64,000 nucleotides of DNA from Galaxea fascicularis (lineage: Eukaryota; Cnidaria; Anthozoa; Scleractinia; Euphylliidae), in the NCBI GenBank assembly GCA_948470475.1, contig OX419335.1:21188999-21252998 (forward strand), written 5' to 3'. Positions 48,623 through 61,699 of this stretch are shown piece by piece. Within the stretch, counting starts at the first letter, position 1. The number at the start of each line of letters is the position of its first letter. The notes beneath the pieces were generated by a model, which worked only from the letters and a program-made list of their open reading frames with translations, had not been told where the DNA came from and made no database searches. The position numbers and the translations under genes were made by a program.

Positions 48623-51600
48623 TTATCTTTTTCCAGATCGTATAAGATCGGTCGCGATATTGCTCAGCATTCGCTTGGAGAGTTGCTGCATTTTTCTCGC
48701 AGCTTTGTTGGCCACGTCAAGCGACTGATGTAGTCGATAACTCTCCAGCTGCAAAAAATAAACAAAACGGCAAATTAAAATGATAACTTACAACGCAACA
48801 CGTACACCTTAAACACAAACAATGGTGAAGCCAGTGTACAACCGGTGCTCCCGCTGGAAAGTTCAGGACTTTTTCAGCGCAATTAGACTTGACGCAAACT
48901 CCAATCTTACAATTCTTTGTCTCTGCTAAAATAGACCCTTCTCCACCATGGCGGCAATGGATTTGAATGAGTTAAATTGAACTGAATGAAAAACTGAAAT
49001 AGAAATAGTTTCAGCATATGATTTATCAGGTGTTTTATCAGCTGAGAAAATTTAAGTTCAAATTTGACAAATTTACAGACGTTTTTATGACTTTATAATT
49101 TTCTCCGCTGATATAACACCTGATAAGCTGAAAGGTGTTCTCTTTAAGTGCTGGTATACGTTTTTAATTTTAACTTATTTGAATTTTCGGCCGCCATTTT
49201 CGAGAAGGGTCTATTGCAGGTTGCACTGATATGAACGTATTTCAATGGGTAACACTCTTTCGTAAAGTTCGTCGCACGGTAAGAGAGAGAAAAGAAGAGA
49301 AATTCAAAACGTTCCAAGGACCATGGACACACAAACGTCATTACAGTTTTGACTCATGTCAGACCAATCATTTAATCATTAACGATTCGTCGATCCGTTT
49401 TAAAAGGAAGCTTAAAGATGAGACAATGAAGACACTAGATTTCTATTTCACGTAATACGACCATTTTCTTAAAAAAAAACCTGGAGTAATTCCCCAAAAT
49501 AAACAATGGTATCCAGTTATAGTGACCTTCGTGGAGAGGCCTGCTGAAGCCAGGATGAAGTAAGTACATGCATTAATACAAGAATTTGGTTTTGTAAATT
49601 GACCACCGCACTGGGATTCTAAAAGCTTTTAGAATCCCTGTACGGTGGCCAATTTACACTATCAACTCCCTTGACAAAACCAAATTTTTGTGTACAACTC
49701 CCCCCACCGACGCAGCACCACAGTTTCTTCAGAAGCTGCCCCCTTCATGCATTTAATACTTTTTTAGGTTTTAAAATTTACGCGGTCTTTTTTATCCTAG
49801 CTGATAAGGTACAATAGAGTTCTAAAGTGTGACGTCACAAAAATTAAATCTGTGAAATTATGGGATTGGGCGCCATTTTCGAATGGAGTATCCTTAAAAA
49901 AGGTTCCTTGCCAAAACTTAGCTCTTCATTGTAATTCCCACCTGAAATATGAAGGATTGAAATTTGATACTGCCCCATATAAATCTCTCTAATTTTGAGT
50001 CTGTTCTAAACTGAAGGAACAGAAACAATTTTTGAAGGGTTTGTATGGAATGCCATCAAACTTTGATCCCTTATATCTCTACCGGGAATTGCAATTCGGA
50101 GCTAATTTTTGGGATGAGGACGTCTTTTAGCATCCTCTATAAGAATATGGAATCATATCCCATAATTTCAAAAATTTTATTTTTGTGACGTCATCACTTT
50201 AGAACTCTATGAAATCCTACCTCATCCCCTTGGTAACCTCCCCAGCTGCTACGGTTGCCTGAGAAACTTCTCACTCGGGGTTTTCTGCTACAAGGTAAAC
50301 AGATCAAAACCCTTTAGTCACCAATATCAAAACATGTATTCTCTTTACAGTCATCATATAATTCACATGTTACACGTAGGAGGAATTTTAGATGCTGACT
50401 ATTGGGACGTAAAGCAATAGATACAATGACCAGGGGCTACTCTCCAGGAGGGCTTAACCATAAACTCTGTATAAATAAGAGCTCCTTTACAATGCGCTTA
50501 TTTCTGGAGCGCTATGCAGTGGGCAAAAACATCTACGTCGACGGGCCGCAGATTACATCCATCAACTTCTACCTGTGAGAAAGATGCTACTGACTGAAAG
50601 CACCAAAAAGACTTGAATGTCAATGTGTGCATTTATGAAAGGGAGAGCGACGTTACAAAAACGCGTGTATGTTTAGACAGTCGGCAATAATTAGAACTAA
50701 GTAATAAAGTTAAGCAGGCGACGAGCCAACAAGACTATGAAAAGCCGAGCCATCTCAAAGCAGGACGAGACAATCATAATTTAGTTACTGCCCGGTCACT
50801 ATTTGTAATCGACAGAAACGCGCACAAAATGCGACAAAAGCCGGTTAATTGCCGCTACCAACTGTACGTTGATCAATCAGTAACTGTAAGGCCTCAAGAA
50901 ACTTAAAACAAACGACAAAACACAACAAAAACGCATCAGACCATACCAAACCTGGAAAGCCAGAGAGAAGATCCATTGCCTAACTGGACCTTAAGCTCTC
51001 TTGCACATGGTACAAAGAGGCAAACGAGTTTGTCAGTGATTAATCTGATACCTAAGCCCTCTCCACCCAATGAAAAGTGTGATATCGCTGAAGCACTCAA
51101 AAAATGCCACAACCAAACCACGACTACGATGTCATACCTTCTTGGAACAACATATCCCTCGTCACTATCGGAATCCTCGCTATCTGAAATGTCTCTTTCC
51201 CGCCGGGTCCTTGATTTCCCTACGGGTAGATGATGAATGTGATGTACCATGGGTGTCTCGATAATCCCTCCGGGAGGTACCACCGGAGTTCCGGGATTGA
51301 CCATTGTTGCTGCGGGAAGAACTTGGGGCCCGGTTGCCGCTCCTGGGTATGTATGGGTGTGATGGTGAACAGGTGAAGAAAGAACACTTGGAAATTAAAA
51401 GAAATAACAAACATAAGCACACCAATCTTGACGAGGTAAAATGTGACACCCTGCCTTAATATCGCATCTGGAACCCCGCCTAACCCAGTCCGGCATGGTT
51501 TGAAATCCAACAGCCGCACCTACTCTTGCACTGATAGGGCATTGTAAATTCAGGGGTTTCCCACCCCAGAGGGGTGAGCATTTTCAAAACTATCACCGTG

Positions 51601-54600
51601 CCGTCCCTTACACTACACCTACAGTTACAATACAGCTACTTACTCGTGGTAGTGGGGTGCGTATGGAGTAGAAGCCGCCATCGGTGTAGCTGGATGATGG
51701 ACGAAAGTGTTCGTAACTTGTGGTACAAACGGTGTCTGCGTTTCGGTATGGCGTCGAGGACGAGGGGACGGTGGCCTCACGGTACCTTTGGTGGCTTCCG
51801 GGGTGCCCTGTGTCGGACCGGAATAACCCGGGTAATAATAACTTCCGTGGCTATGGGTCCCTGCTCCTCCACAAAACGGACACAAAAACTGCATCAAGAA
51901 AGAGTCGGGCGGTTTTGCGAGAGAAGGTGGGGGAGCTGGTGCCGGGGAAGGAGTAGGGGGAGGGGCAACAGAGGGTGGAGGGGGCCTGTCGTGTTCCTTT
52001 CGTTTCAAATCCCCCAAATCCCTAGCGAGTCCCTCTATACGCTGCCGAAGATCGTCATAAGGCGAAGGGCTTTTTGATTTGTCTCTACTCCGCGATATTT
52101 CATTCGCCAGCGAATCGTACTTTTTCTGCAGATTATCGTACATGTTCGCCATCTGTTGTTCGGCTCCTCGTCGCGCCATCTCGCGCTCGAGATCATCGTG
52201 TCGCCGTCGGAGGTCGTCGTACATTTGAGTCTGCATTCCACGTGCGTTTGCATCCTGCTGTAGCTGGGCTCTCAAACTCTGCAGTTCATCTCGTAGCTTG
52301 TCGACTGGGTCTCTGTATGGATACAAAGTCCAAGTTTGTGTACTCAAAACGATGACTACACCTCTGTATATTCACTGAAGGAATTGTACTGGTAGAAAAT
52401 CTTAGCTTTCTTACACAAGTTCGGTAATTCACCAGGACTACATACAGCCCTTACAAAATCGGGAACCTGACTTCTAATTCTTATTGGCAGGTTGATTCGG
52501 GAACTTTTTATTGGCAGGTTCATATGATCAAAAATAGCCTGCTAGTTTTTCAACAAGGATACGTATCTATGAAAAATACACCATATTTTATTCTACACCC
52601 CTAGAAAAAAAATGGGTGATTTTTTCCCCGTAACTAAGGGAAAATGCTAAACATGGCGAAGGAAAAATGCCATTATTTTTCCACTTTAAAACTGCACTAA
52701 ATGAAATGGCCGCACTTTTGGTTTGTATACACTACTAACCTGCGATATCTCCTTTCATTATCACTGTATCCACTGCTGCTATCATCGCCTCTTCTTGATC
52801 GTCTGCCAGAACGCAAGGAATCACGGTCACCAGGATAACTGCGCAAGCTCTGTTTATCCATTGATCGAGTCTGCGGCCCTATTGGGAAAAAGAAATGACT
52901 CGATTTTATCGCAAGGCCAAAGCAATTGACGTAATTTCCATGACCGCTTTCAATCTGAACAGTGTACGTTAAATAGGATATCGTAATTAGAAGACATAAA
53001 ACTAAGTCTTTCATAAACAATGGTGTAAGCAACAGATTCTAAAAATAAACGTTACGAGATAAGAAGTTGATAGAAAAAAGTGAAATTCCTAAGAATGTGG
53101 CTAAGTTGCAGTGAAGCTTTAGTTGTAAACATGTAGGGAATATCGGATTCACCACCTGATCGTTTGACATAATGCACCAGACGTTTTCAGTCCAAAAACA
53201 GGCCTTTTCGCATTTTATGGAACAAATGCACAGGATACCAACGTGCATACACTCTATACCAAAAAATATCAGAATAATATTACACGTTTTCCTATTTTCT
53301 GTGACAAAGGTATGTGGGCACATGGATGCACCTTTTTTTGCATTCTAAACATTACTATTTTTGACATTAAAATATTATTAACAGCTGGAAAGTAATGAAC
53401 GCACTTTTTTGTTAGGATCGTAATATCCCATTGTCGCTACAGTGTAATTTGGTTTCCACTGAACTTATTGAAACAAAATGCTCTCATTTATAGGATATGA
53501 TAGCGTTTTCTTTGGTCACGCATTCGTTTATGATCAGTAGCGATTTCCAAAAGATTATTCAGCGCTGTAAAACAAGTCATAATGAAACTGAAAAATTGGT
53601 TAGTGACGATCACCAGTACCAAGAAATCAGAATACAAAGTTTGAAACACTCACAAGATTAGTTGATCGGAATCGTTCATAGCCGTAAGAAAATCAGCAGT
53701 AAATGCTTTCATCTCTGCATAACCCTACCCGCGACAGCTCTCGTATCACTACAACACTTATACATTATTAATATTCAGCTATAAGATCTTCCGCGCGAAA
53801 TGTACGATTGTACCTGCTGTTTTAGGGATTTACCTCCAAACAGACCCTCACGTATAAAGAACATAACCTTCCATTTTGTGACAGAAAACGTAAACGTAAG
53901 CCAAACGGATGCCAACAAGAGCAGTGAAGAATCCAATATGTGTTTATGATAACCTGATAACCATGCTAATGATAGTTATAAAAGGCTTCGTTTTGTGATT
54001 GGTTAATTAACTGGTAAATATATGCCGTTTAATATACCTAAAAATAAAAACCAGTGTCTTCCTCGACCAGTCTCTAAATACGGTGAAGTTCCTGGATAAA
54101 TTGACGAACGATTAGTTATTTGTAGCACAACGGTGAATTTATGCAACGAAATATTCACTGCGCATAAAAGCAGGCACAATATATTGTTACCGTAATATTT
54201 GATAAAGCCTCTTTGCAGCATCTAAATCGTAAACAGCTTGTTCACCACAACGCGAGGCTTGCATGTTTTCTCATTACGGTTAATAGAAACGAAAGAATCA
54301 CAAAACCCTAATGAAACCAGAAAATTAATGGAGACAATTTAAAGGCATTGCACCTGTCACCTTGGAAAATTAAACTTTAATGGTGCGCGCTCACAGGCTA
54401 TGCAATATAATGACATAAAACACACAAAGAAAGAAATTCAAAACAAATAACGAAAAACTGCCCTAAAAAACGCGGGATGTCGAAATAGTTTATAAAAATA
54501 TGTTTTATTAGCCTGGGCTAAAGGCGAAGATATTTGATTGAAAGAAAAGTAAATAAAGCTTTTTTCAAACAAAAACTCGATCTCTGCACGATACATTTTC

Positions 54601-57600
54601 TTCTCTCGTTGATCCAAACCGTAAGATTTCGAAAACGATAAGAACTTCAGCGCGCAAACAATAGCTGTAACTCTAGTGTATCTCTCCGTTTCCCTAATTA
54701 TTTCACTAATTAACTGTAAAGTCGAAATAAAATAAATAATATCACAAAATATACTTGTTCACAACTCGTCCATGTTCTTAATTGATGGTCAAAACAACCC
54801 ACAAGTTTGTAGAACAATTTTTCTATAATATTAATTTGCGCCTCCGCACTGCAGCCTCAATTTCCTGGACCTTTTTAAGCACATTACCGTGGCACATTCT
54901 CACTCATTCAGATAACGAACATTCAAAGCAGCTTAAAAGAGTAGAACCAAGTTCATCTCAAGAAAGAAACCCAAATGTTAATGATATAATCAAGCGCGCT
55001 CAGGACGATTCGCTCTCTTGTTGACCCTGAACTATTAGCAATGTAGTTCATCATAGAAGAAATTCTTTGCCTTTTGTTTTATTTTTACCCCAGGGGAAAC
55101 AAAAATGAGGAACGATTTTGCTTTCACAATTCAGTTTAAGGCCGGAAAGTCGAAAGACAAATTTGATTCTTGTGGAAAACTTGCCTTGTGGTATATAAGA
55201 AACAGTAAGCAAAGCTATCACAGACACAGACGGCAAGCGTTAACTAGCAGTGTGCGTAGCTATCTGATTCAAAGCGCGAAAAGGTTCATTAGTTCGCGCA
55301 GAAACTAACCGCCCACCGGTTAGCTCAGTGGTAGAGTACCGGACACTCAGGGTCTTTTAAATAATTGAGGAGAAAGTGCTGCCTTTGTAAGGACATCTGC
55401 AAATGGTTAGACTTTCTAGTCTTCTCGGATAAGGACGATAAACTGCAGGCCCCGTCTCACAACTCTTCGTAATTGATTCTGGGGGACGTAAAAGAACCCA
55501 CACACTGTTCGAAAAGAGTAGGGGACGTAGTTCCTGGTGTGGTGGTCTATAATAATAAAATAATAATAATAATAACTTTATTTAAGTCTCAAATCGTTCT
55601 AGCTGAACACGAGTGCTCTACTAATTGGGGAGACTGTGACTGAGACTTTCTATCTCATCCGATGGTTAAATGCTCGGAGATATTAGCTGCATAAGCTACT
55701 CTAAAATCCGAGGGTAAATAAAGTAATGTACGTATTTATGTAACATTCTCGTTTTACTTCGATGGGATGACGACAACCTGTTACGTGGCTGTTTATCTCA
55801 AAGTAGTCACTTTAATGTAACTGAAACAACACTTGAGAAGAGAAAAAAATCCTCACCGTTACTCTTAACTGGAGTCGCAGGCTTCTCGTGTCGTGACGTT
55901 GTTCTTGAGGCTCGGGGATCCACTCCGCTCTGCATTGATCGATCTGCGGTACCGCCATCGTATAAGCTCGGAGATGATGCGTGCCTTCGTAAAGTGTCGT
56001 CAAGTCTTCGGACACCCTCGCTGTCCGATCGAGGTGTAGGATGGGTAGGAGTATGCCGATGATTTCTCCGCTCTCGCTGCGACGAAGGTGTTCGTATCGG
56101 GGGTTTCGAATGCGTTGTTTCAACAACCTGATCTTCTTCGCTTTCAGACAGCGACTGAAGAGAAGATCTTCGCCGCCTTAGGTCTCTACTTCTAGGAAAT
56201 AATTTCGGCGTAATTTTCGGCATTGACATCCGAGGCCTTTCATCCTCAGTTTCTGTAACGGACTGCTCTTGCAGCGGAGCACTCCGAAGTTTATTCTCGG
56301 GATAAAATGTAGATGGGATATCGGGTGACTGGTGACCTCGGGAAATCCGACTTCCTTCCGAGCCAAAAAACCCGCTATCGAAACCTCTTTCTGAGTCTGC
56401 AGTCGCGTTCCGATGTTTGCTTCTTCGATGAGTTTCTTTTGGTCTTGCTGCTCCGCCCGGAAGGAAGAGAGGCGTGGAAACACGGCTATCGCCTGACACA
56501 CTCGCCCTAAAAGGATGACCATGGGAAATCCGTGGTTTGTGCATGCTCTCCCCAGGTATTTCATTCACGTCCCGTAAAGGTTCCCGCGAACTACCGCGCC
56601 TTTGCGGCGTATCCTGTGGCACGTGAGACTCACGTGGCAAGCTACGATTACTGGGGGCTCGATCACGTAGAGAAAACGTCTCGTCAGGAACTTCTACAAT
56701 TTCAGGGTCACGCAAATCATCGTGCTCAGGTGCAGAACGAGGTATGCGAGACGCTTTCGAGCTTGTTCGAGAGGGTCTGATGGTGGCCTCACTCAAGCGA
56801 CTGTTCTGACGTCGCGAAGGAGGAGGAATTCCGCTCGCATTATGGAGCAAGGGGCTGGAGGAAGCCCGCGGAGATTTACTACTACCAGGGGAGGTCTGAG
56901 GGGATGGTAAGCTAGAAGAAGGCAAATCGTTGTCACCGTCGTCCTCTGGGGGTGGAGGTGAGTCTATGTCTAATGTAGTGGCCCCACTGTGATGACTGTT
57001 GATTCGTGAACGCTGACCTCCAGAGGATGCATTGGACAAGCGACGAGGGCTGTGAAGACAACAAAGGTGACTGTTACGGGCTAAAACTTGACTACAAACC
57101 TATCATTATTTTCGCGGGTTCTAACTTCTGTAGACAAAGTAAGATTGTGCAAAATTGGCTGATAAACATTCCAACAGTTTAATTTTCCTCCCTAAGAGTG
57201 ACGCCAGACGACTTTACTCGTCAGAGGGAGACCCCTTAGGGGTTAAATGGTTAAAAAACTATCTCCCTTAACCCTTTCCTTCCTAACAGTGACTTTATAG
57301 ATTTTACTCTATCTAACGCCAGACGATTTTACTCGTCAAAGGGAGACTCCTTATGGGTTAAAGGGTTAATATTTCCATCCTCCAACGAAAAAACAAGACA
57401 CAAAAAGGTCGTGGATCGGCGAAAGCTTGGAGCAAGAACTATATAGTCACAGCAGCTTAAGGCCTCACTCGAACCTTCAATCATTCTACTGCAAGATGCT
57501 ACTGAAGGACAAAATTCGACCCTTAAAAAGCCATTTGTCCCAGATGAAGTTGGGACACAAACCTTTCTAATCAAAGCACTGAAAGCAACTATTCGTGTCA

Positions 57601-60600
57601 TAGTGAAAGAGAACGTTTGAGTACCTTGTATCTGATAAGGAGCCTCCTCGCGATCTACCCTGTGCTCCTTGGCTGTTTGCAAAGTACTGACTTCCAAGGG
57701 GCTCAGACGCAGGGTCTTGAATGACACTCATACCTTCGGACGCAAAGTACCCAGACTCCTGCAGGTCCAAAGCTTCGGCCTGGTCACCAAACCCCTGGAA
57801 CCCAAAATAGAATATCGACAATGTAAATCAGTTGTTTTACAAGAAATATGTACGATCCCGTGAAGAACACTATTATTCATCAAAATGTGATGTCTAGACT
57901 CAGTGAAAAAAAAAAAAGAAGCATGGCGGAAGACTTGATGGTAATTTAAAATACCTACGCCTTTACGAACCATTTCAATCTGTTTTAAAAACAGCTTGAA
58001 GTTGTTATATTTAAGAATTTTAATTAAATCAGAGTATGATGTTAACCATTTGTGGAGTGAAAATAATATATAACATGATCAGCGGAATACGTTTGCATAC
58101 GATTGTAAATTAACCAAATCAACGGAAGGACTGCTGTGGCATACGAGCATAAATTATGTAATTATGAGGGGTACTAATGCTGTAAGTGTAACACGACATT
58201 CTGAAGTCCCTAAAAACAGATCAAATTGCCGTAAACGAATTTACACTGCTGGGGGGAGTGGATTTTCATGTAAGCAAAGTAACGTGTTACGAAGTTGAAA
58301 GTCGCTACAGCTTTGTGGTACGACATCAACGACAGCCATCTTACCAACTGTCGCGACCTGCCGTCCAAGAGCACCAGATAAAATTCCTCTAACGACCCAT
58401 CGTTTGCCAAACAATCCATTGTCTCAAAACAAATGTCCACTGTTCAGTTTCTGCAAAATCCCACGCGATGGTTCAAACTCAGTTGCTTTCAAGGAAGTTA
58501 AGCAACATGCTTCGAGACGAAATCTATCGCAGAAATTAATATCAACACGCATCCCATTTCCAAATATTTGCTGTCAGCTACAATCCAATGTTGGACCGCG
58601 TAGAATTTGGGAGACGAAAGTGCCAAAAAGCACAACACTTTACAAAAATTATTATTGTAAAGCGTCGTATTGGCTTCACTCTTAACCACCATCGATTAAA
58701 TAACAGCAATAAAAACACTGAGTGAATATTGCTTATGCAATTCAGCATCGTACTGTTATTTCATATGGGCGAAAACGACAGAAACGCGCCAGGTGATGAA
58801 AGATGATTGGCTCAGAATGAATTGTTTTGATGTTCGTCTTGCCACATGTTAGATTCAGTAATATTAATTCAGCTTAAATTCCCCCCAGCACCAATATCGC
58901 CTTCATAATTATACAATATACGTGGGATTACAACACCGGATGGCAAATAAACGCTGTTGAATGGCACGTTTTCCGCAAAAAAATTATATACATTATATAC
59001 GTTTAGTTAGCTATCTAAACAACAGACTAAACTTGGCAATAGCTTCAAAACAGCACCAAAACAATGTCTGCAACCCTGAAAGTGCGAAACTATTGTCTTG
59101 AATTTCGACTTAAATTTGAATATGCAAAGGTGATGACTGGTTTTGTGAAGGTCACTTTAATTTGACGAGATTATTGCCGAAGCAATTGGATAAACGAAAC
59201 ATATTGATTTCGAGCGGTTAAAACGAAACATTGCGTGTTACTTCACATATTACTTCACCTGTTTGTTCTCAAATTCGCCATCGCTATCTGGAAGAGGACC
59301 TGAAGACAAAAACATAACGATATTATATTTCCGTTTCAAAAAGCAAAATATCACTGCCGTTGCTTCAACGGTAGAAACATCACTTAGACAACGATTGTCA
59401 TCTTCAGCAATTTAATAATCATCGTTATAATTACCAATAACGAAAGCAGGGTACCAGTTATCAACGTGCGATTGCAAAACATACAAATCTTTTTTTCTCA
59501 ATACCTAACGAGAATCTTCTTGCATAGTCGTCTTCTCTTCCAACGGAATTCAACTCCAAATCCTCGGCATCTTCTGAGCTGTTTCCTTCTCTAAAGACAA
59601 AAAGAAAGAAACAGGATATTAATTCAAAACCGTTTTGTGTCTGTTTGGAGTGATAGAATAATACTAATTTTGTTAAAACGCTGAATTCGGCGACCGGCAG
59701 TATGACCGACAACGAAAAGCAAACGAAAACCGCCTGTTCTCACCATTTGAGTAGTAATAATCAATGATTTATGAAGGCGTTTACAGTGCTTAAACATGCA
59801 GCTAGTTGCCATAACACGAGCCGAATAAGACTTAATCAAAAGGCAAGACTGCCTTTCGAATACAGAGACAGCACAAGCAAGTTGCCTTTGCCTCCCCGGT
59901 GAGGAAATAAAACAGGCTTCAAGATACCATTCCCTCCCAAGTCACATCAATGTTATAACGCCCTGTATATTGCACTTTCATCTTTCAACATGATTATACA
60001 TTGTATTCATAAAACTAAAAACAATGTAAACTATCTTTACCAGTACGGCTCAATTTTTCTGCGTTAATGGGTAGATATATGGCATTGCCACAGAAGATAC
60101 AGTATGTGGAAAAATTAGATTAATTTCCGAAAGCTATTAAGATCTCGAACTGTGACAACTATCAAACACTTAAAAATGCAAGCGACTTTAAATTCAAAAG
60201 CAGACTCTCAAATTTGGCAGACAAATGATTTTCAAGGTGAAAGGAAATTTCGTCGATTGTACAAATGCGTTGTTTCAACTATTGCTTCTAAAAAGAAACG
60301 TTATTTAAACCGGATTCACCAACCTTGAAATAAAAATTATTTCATAATCAGTGATTATTTTGAGACCACAAGACCGATTGATCTTTGCTGTTCGCAGACA
60401 ACAAAATAATCGAGCACAGAGGGAAGTTTAAAAACAAAAATTACACCACCACATAAGTATTTTCTAAAACGACACAACAACCTATTTAAGTTTAGTTACA
60501 ACAAACAACGGAGACTCATTTAGGAGAAAGGCCCACAAGCGAAAAACCCAAAACATAAAAGTAACTCGACTCATCGACGGACTCATCTGTTAGTCCGCTC

Positions 60601-60818
60601 ATGCAGACCGCAATATTCCCTAAGAGTCCTAAAAAAACATGCCAAAATTACAAACCATAAATTTACAACAGTGCCATAACTGATTTATCCTGAAAATATA
60701 AATCACTATGAACGAAAGGAAATAGAAATTACATTGCCGCGGCCCAACGCAAGATTCTAGCGATCTCTTCGTCTTCCATTTCGTCGTCGCAGCTTTCCAA
60801 AAACCCTTTCGCCGCCAT
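48623..60818 (-). CDS. AKNA: AKNA-like centrosomal/AT-hook family protein, at least nine exons
   Basis: AKNA, first described as an AT-hook transcription factor, is a centrosomal microtubule organiser in vertebrates. Exons are 60733-60818, 59505-59590, 59259-59299, 57625-57794, 55857-57049, 52740-52878, 51644-52312, 51138-51386 and last 48623-48748. This gives about 920 residues (human about 1440). Family landmarks, in order, are an acidic N-terminus (MAAKGFLESCDDEMEDEEIA), GFDSGFFGSEGSRIS at about 350-364 (human ETDSGFVGSETSRVS), a coiled coil at about 576-643 beginning DKLRDELQSLRAQLQQ, and CPFCGGAGTHSHG at about 716-728. A Pro/His-rich stretch follows, then a C-terminal helix, ANKAARKMQQLSKRMLSNI. 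Exon 5 is a long Ser/Arg-rich disordered exon. Exon 8 ends two bases into a codon but the last exon is read from a whole codon, so a small exon of length 3n+1 is missing. A 13-nt candidate is at 50275-50287. I see no canonical AT-hook GRP core. Confidence 0.8.
48934..49211. mobile_element. 278-bp TA-flanked MITE in the last AKNA intron
   Basis: GACCCTTCTCCACCATGGCG and the inverted right end GACCCTTCTCGAAAATGGCG are flanked by TA on both sides. Further in, both arms carry TTATCAGGTGTT and TATCAGC, so most of the element can fold into a hairpin. Confidence 0.75.
49580..49740. mobile_element. Foldback of the Penelope-like repeat
   Basis: CACTGGGATTCTAAAAG meets CTTTTAGAATCCCTGTACGG head to head at 49624, and the right arm continues to AAACCAAATTTTTGTGTACA and CCACCGACGCAGCACCACAG. 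The same words occur in the fragment at 27285-27480. The hammerhead-like core is missing here, lost at the palindrome centre. Confidence 0.7.
49817..50207. mobile_element. 391-bp TA-flanked MITE in the last AKNA intron
   Basis: GAGTTCTAAAGTGTGACGTC at the left matches the inverted right end GAGTTCTAAAGTGATGACGT, with TA on each side. Both arms contain a CRE-like TGACGTCA/TGACGTCAC word and an ATTATGGGAT stretch. Confidence 0.8.
55309..55735 (+). mobile_element. tRNA-derived SINE copy B, with an inserted fragment
   Basis: The head CCACCGGTTAGCTCAGTGGT carries a clear A box (TAGCTCAGTGGTAGAG at about 55321-55336). The body matches copy A at 505-763 and ends GGGTAAATAAAGTAATGTA. Relative to copy A, about 100 bp at 55549-55650 are inserted, beginning with AATAATAATAATAACTTTAT, a tail-like sequence of another retroposon. 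It lies in intron 5 of the AKNA-like gene, antisense to it. Confidence 0.8.
57201..57368 (+). repeat. Two tandem copies of a CGCCAGACGA repeat
   Basis: CGCCAGACGACTTTACTCGT at 57201 recurs as CGCCAGACGATTTTACTCGT at about 57317. Each copy is followed by a GGGAGAC...GGGTTAAA..GGTTA block, spaced about 116 bp. It lies in intron 4 of the AKNA-like gene. Confidence 0.7.
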
Positions 60819-61274
60819 CCGAGATTTATTGAACGATACAATTCTCGTGGCGATATCTCTCAAATATCATCCTTGCACAGCAACATCCGATTTAAACACC
60901 ACTCGCAAGAATTACCATGTTATATTGACTTATCAACCTGTCGCTGGATTTCGCTAGGAGACACCTGCCCGGCAAGCCAACATGGCTATTTACCCATGCA
61001 TGCAAATAAGGTCTATTTTACTTTCTTGATATGTTTACGGAAATCTCCAACAGGTGTGTTTATTTGTAAATCTTAACATGCTTTTACGAATATAAGTGAA
61101 GTCATCTTCGAAAAACAAGAGCAGTTTGTGTGCTGGATTTTTTAGGTAAGTCTGATTCGAAATGAAAAAAGGCCGGGGTCAAAAGTAATACTGTATTAAC
61201 ATTGGAACTTTACGTAAGTGACCTCCCCAGTTTATTACAATGCTGCATTATTTATGTGCGGAAATCGCTATCAA

Positions 61275-61470
61275 CAACGGCTTTTATAGCGGAGCTCCAG
61301 CGGCCCGAAGGGCCGCAAAGCGGAGCCCCATACCTATAGAAACCCGTCAACCGCTTTTCTCATGGTAATCTTGGCTAGCGGTATTGCTCGTGGGCGCGAC
61401 CGACGACGACGACGACGACGACGACGACCTCGCACAATAATTAATAATACCCTAATAATAATATATATAT
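61275..61470 (+). repeat. Retroposon-like repeat with (GAC)n and (AAT)n tail
   Basis: It starts with a GC-rich hairpin (GCGGAGCTCC, GGCCCGAAGGGCC, GCGGAGCCCC) and carries a (GAC)10 run at 61401-61429. It ends CTCGCACAATAATTAATAAT followed by CCCTAATAATAATA. The simple tail suggests a retroposed unit. An inverted second copy begins at the window's right edge. Confidence 0.6.
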
Positions 61471-61699
61471 TTAGGCAAGCCTAAAAGCGGAGCTCCAATT
61501 AGTTATTTCCTTAATATTAGCATTTACAGATAAACTAATGTGGCAATGCCACAGGACTCGAGCCATGACTCCAGTAAGGACTTCTCTATATTGTGATTAC
61601 ATATATATATATATACTTTTTACTGTTTTGCTGCAGAGCCAGAGCCATCATTCAATCAAGTGCAAACGTAGATTTTCGAATTATCATCGGCCTTTGTGG

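Noticed and set aside
50937..50988. Segment RELKVQLGNGSSLWLS as the missing AKNA exon
   Set aside because: Its entry phase fits, but it exits in phase 2, so it cannot join the last exon in frame.
58210..58440. Open frame with VDICFETMDCLANDGSLEEF between AKNA exons 3 and 4, with a usable donor
   Set aside because: It would need entry in phase 1 while exon 3 exits in phase 0, and including it would shift the frame of exon 4. Exons 3 and 4 join in frame without it.
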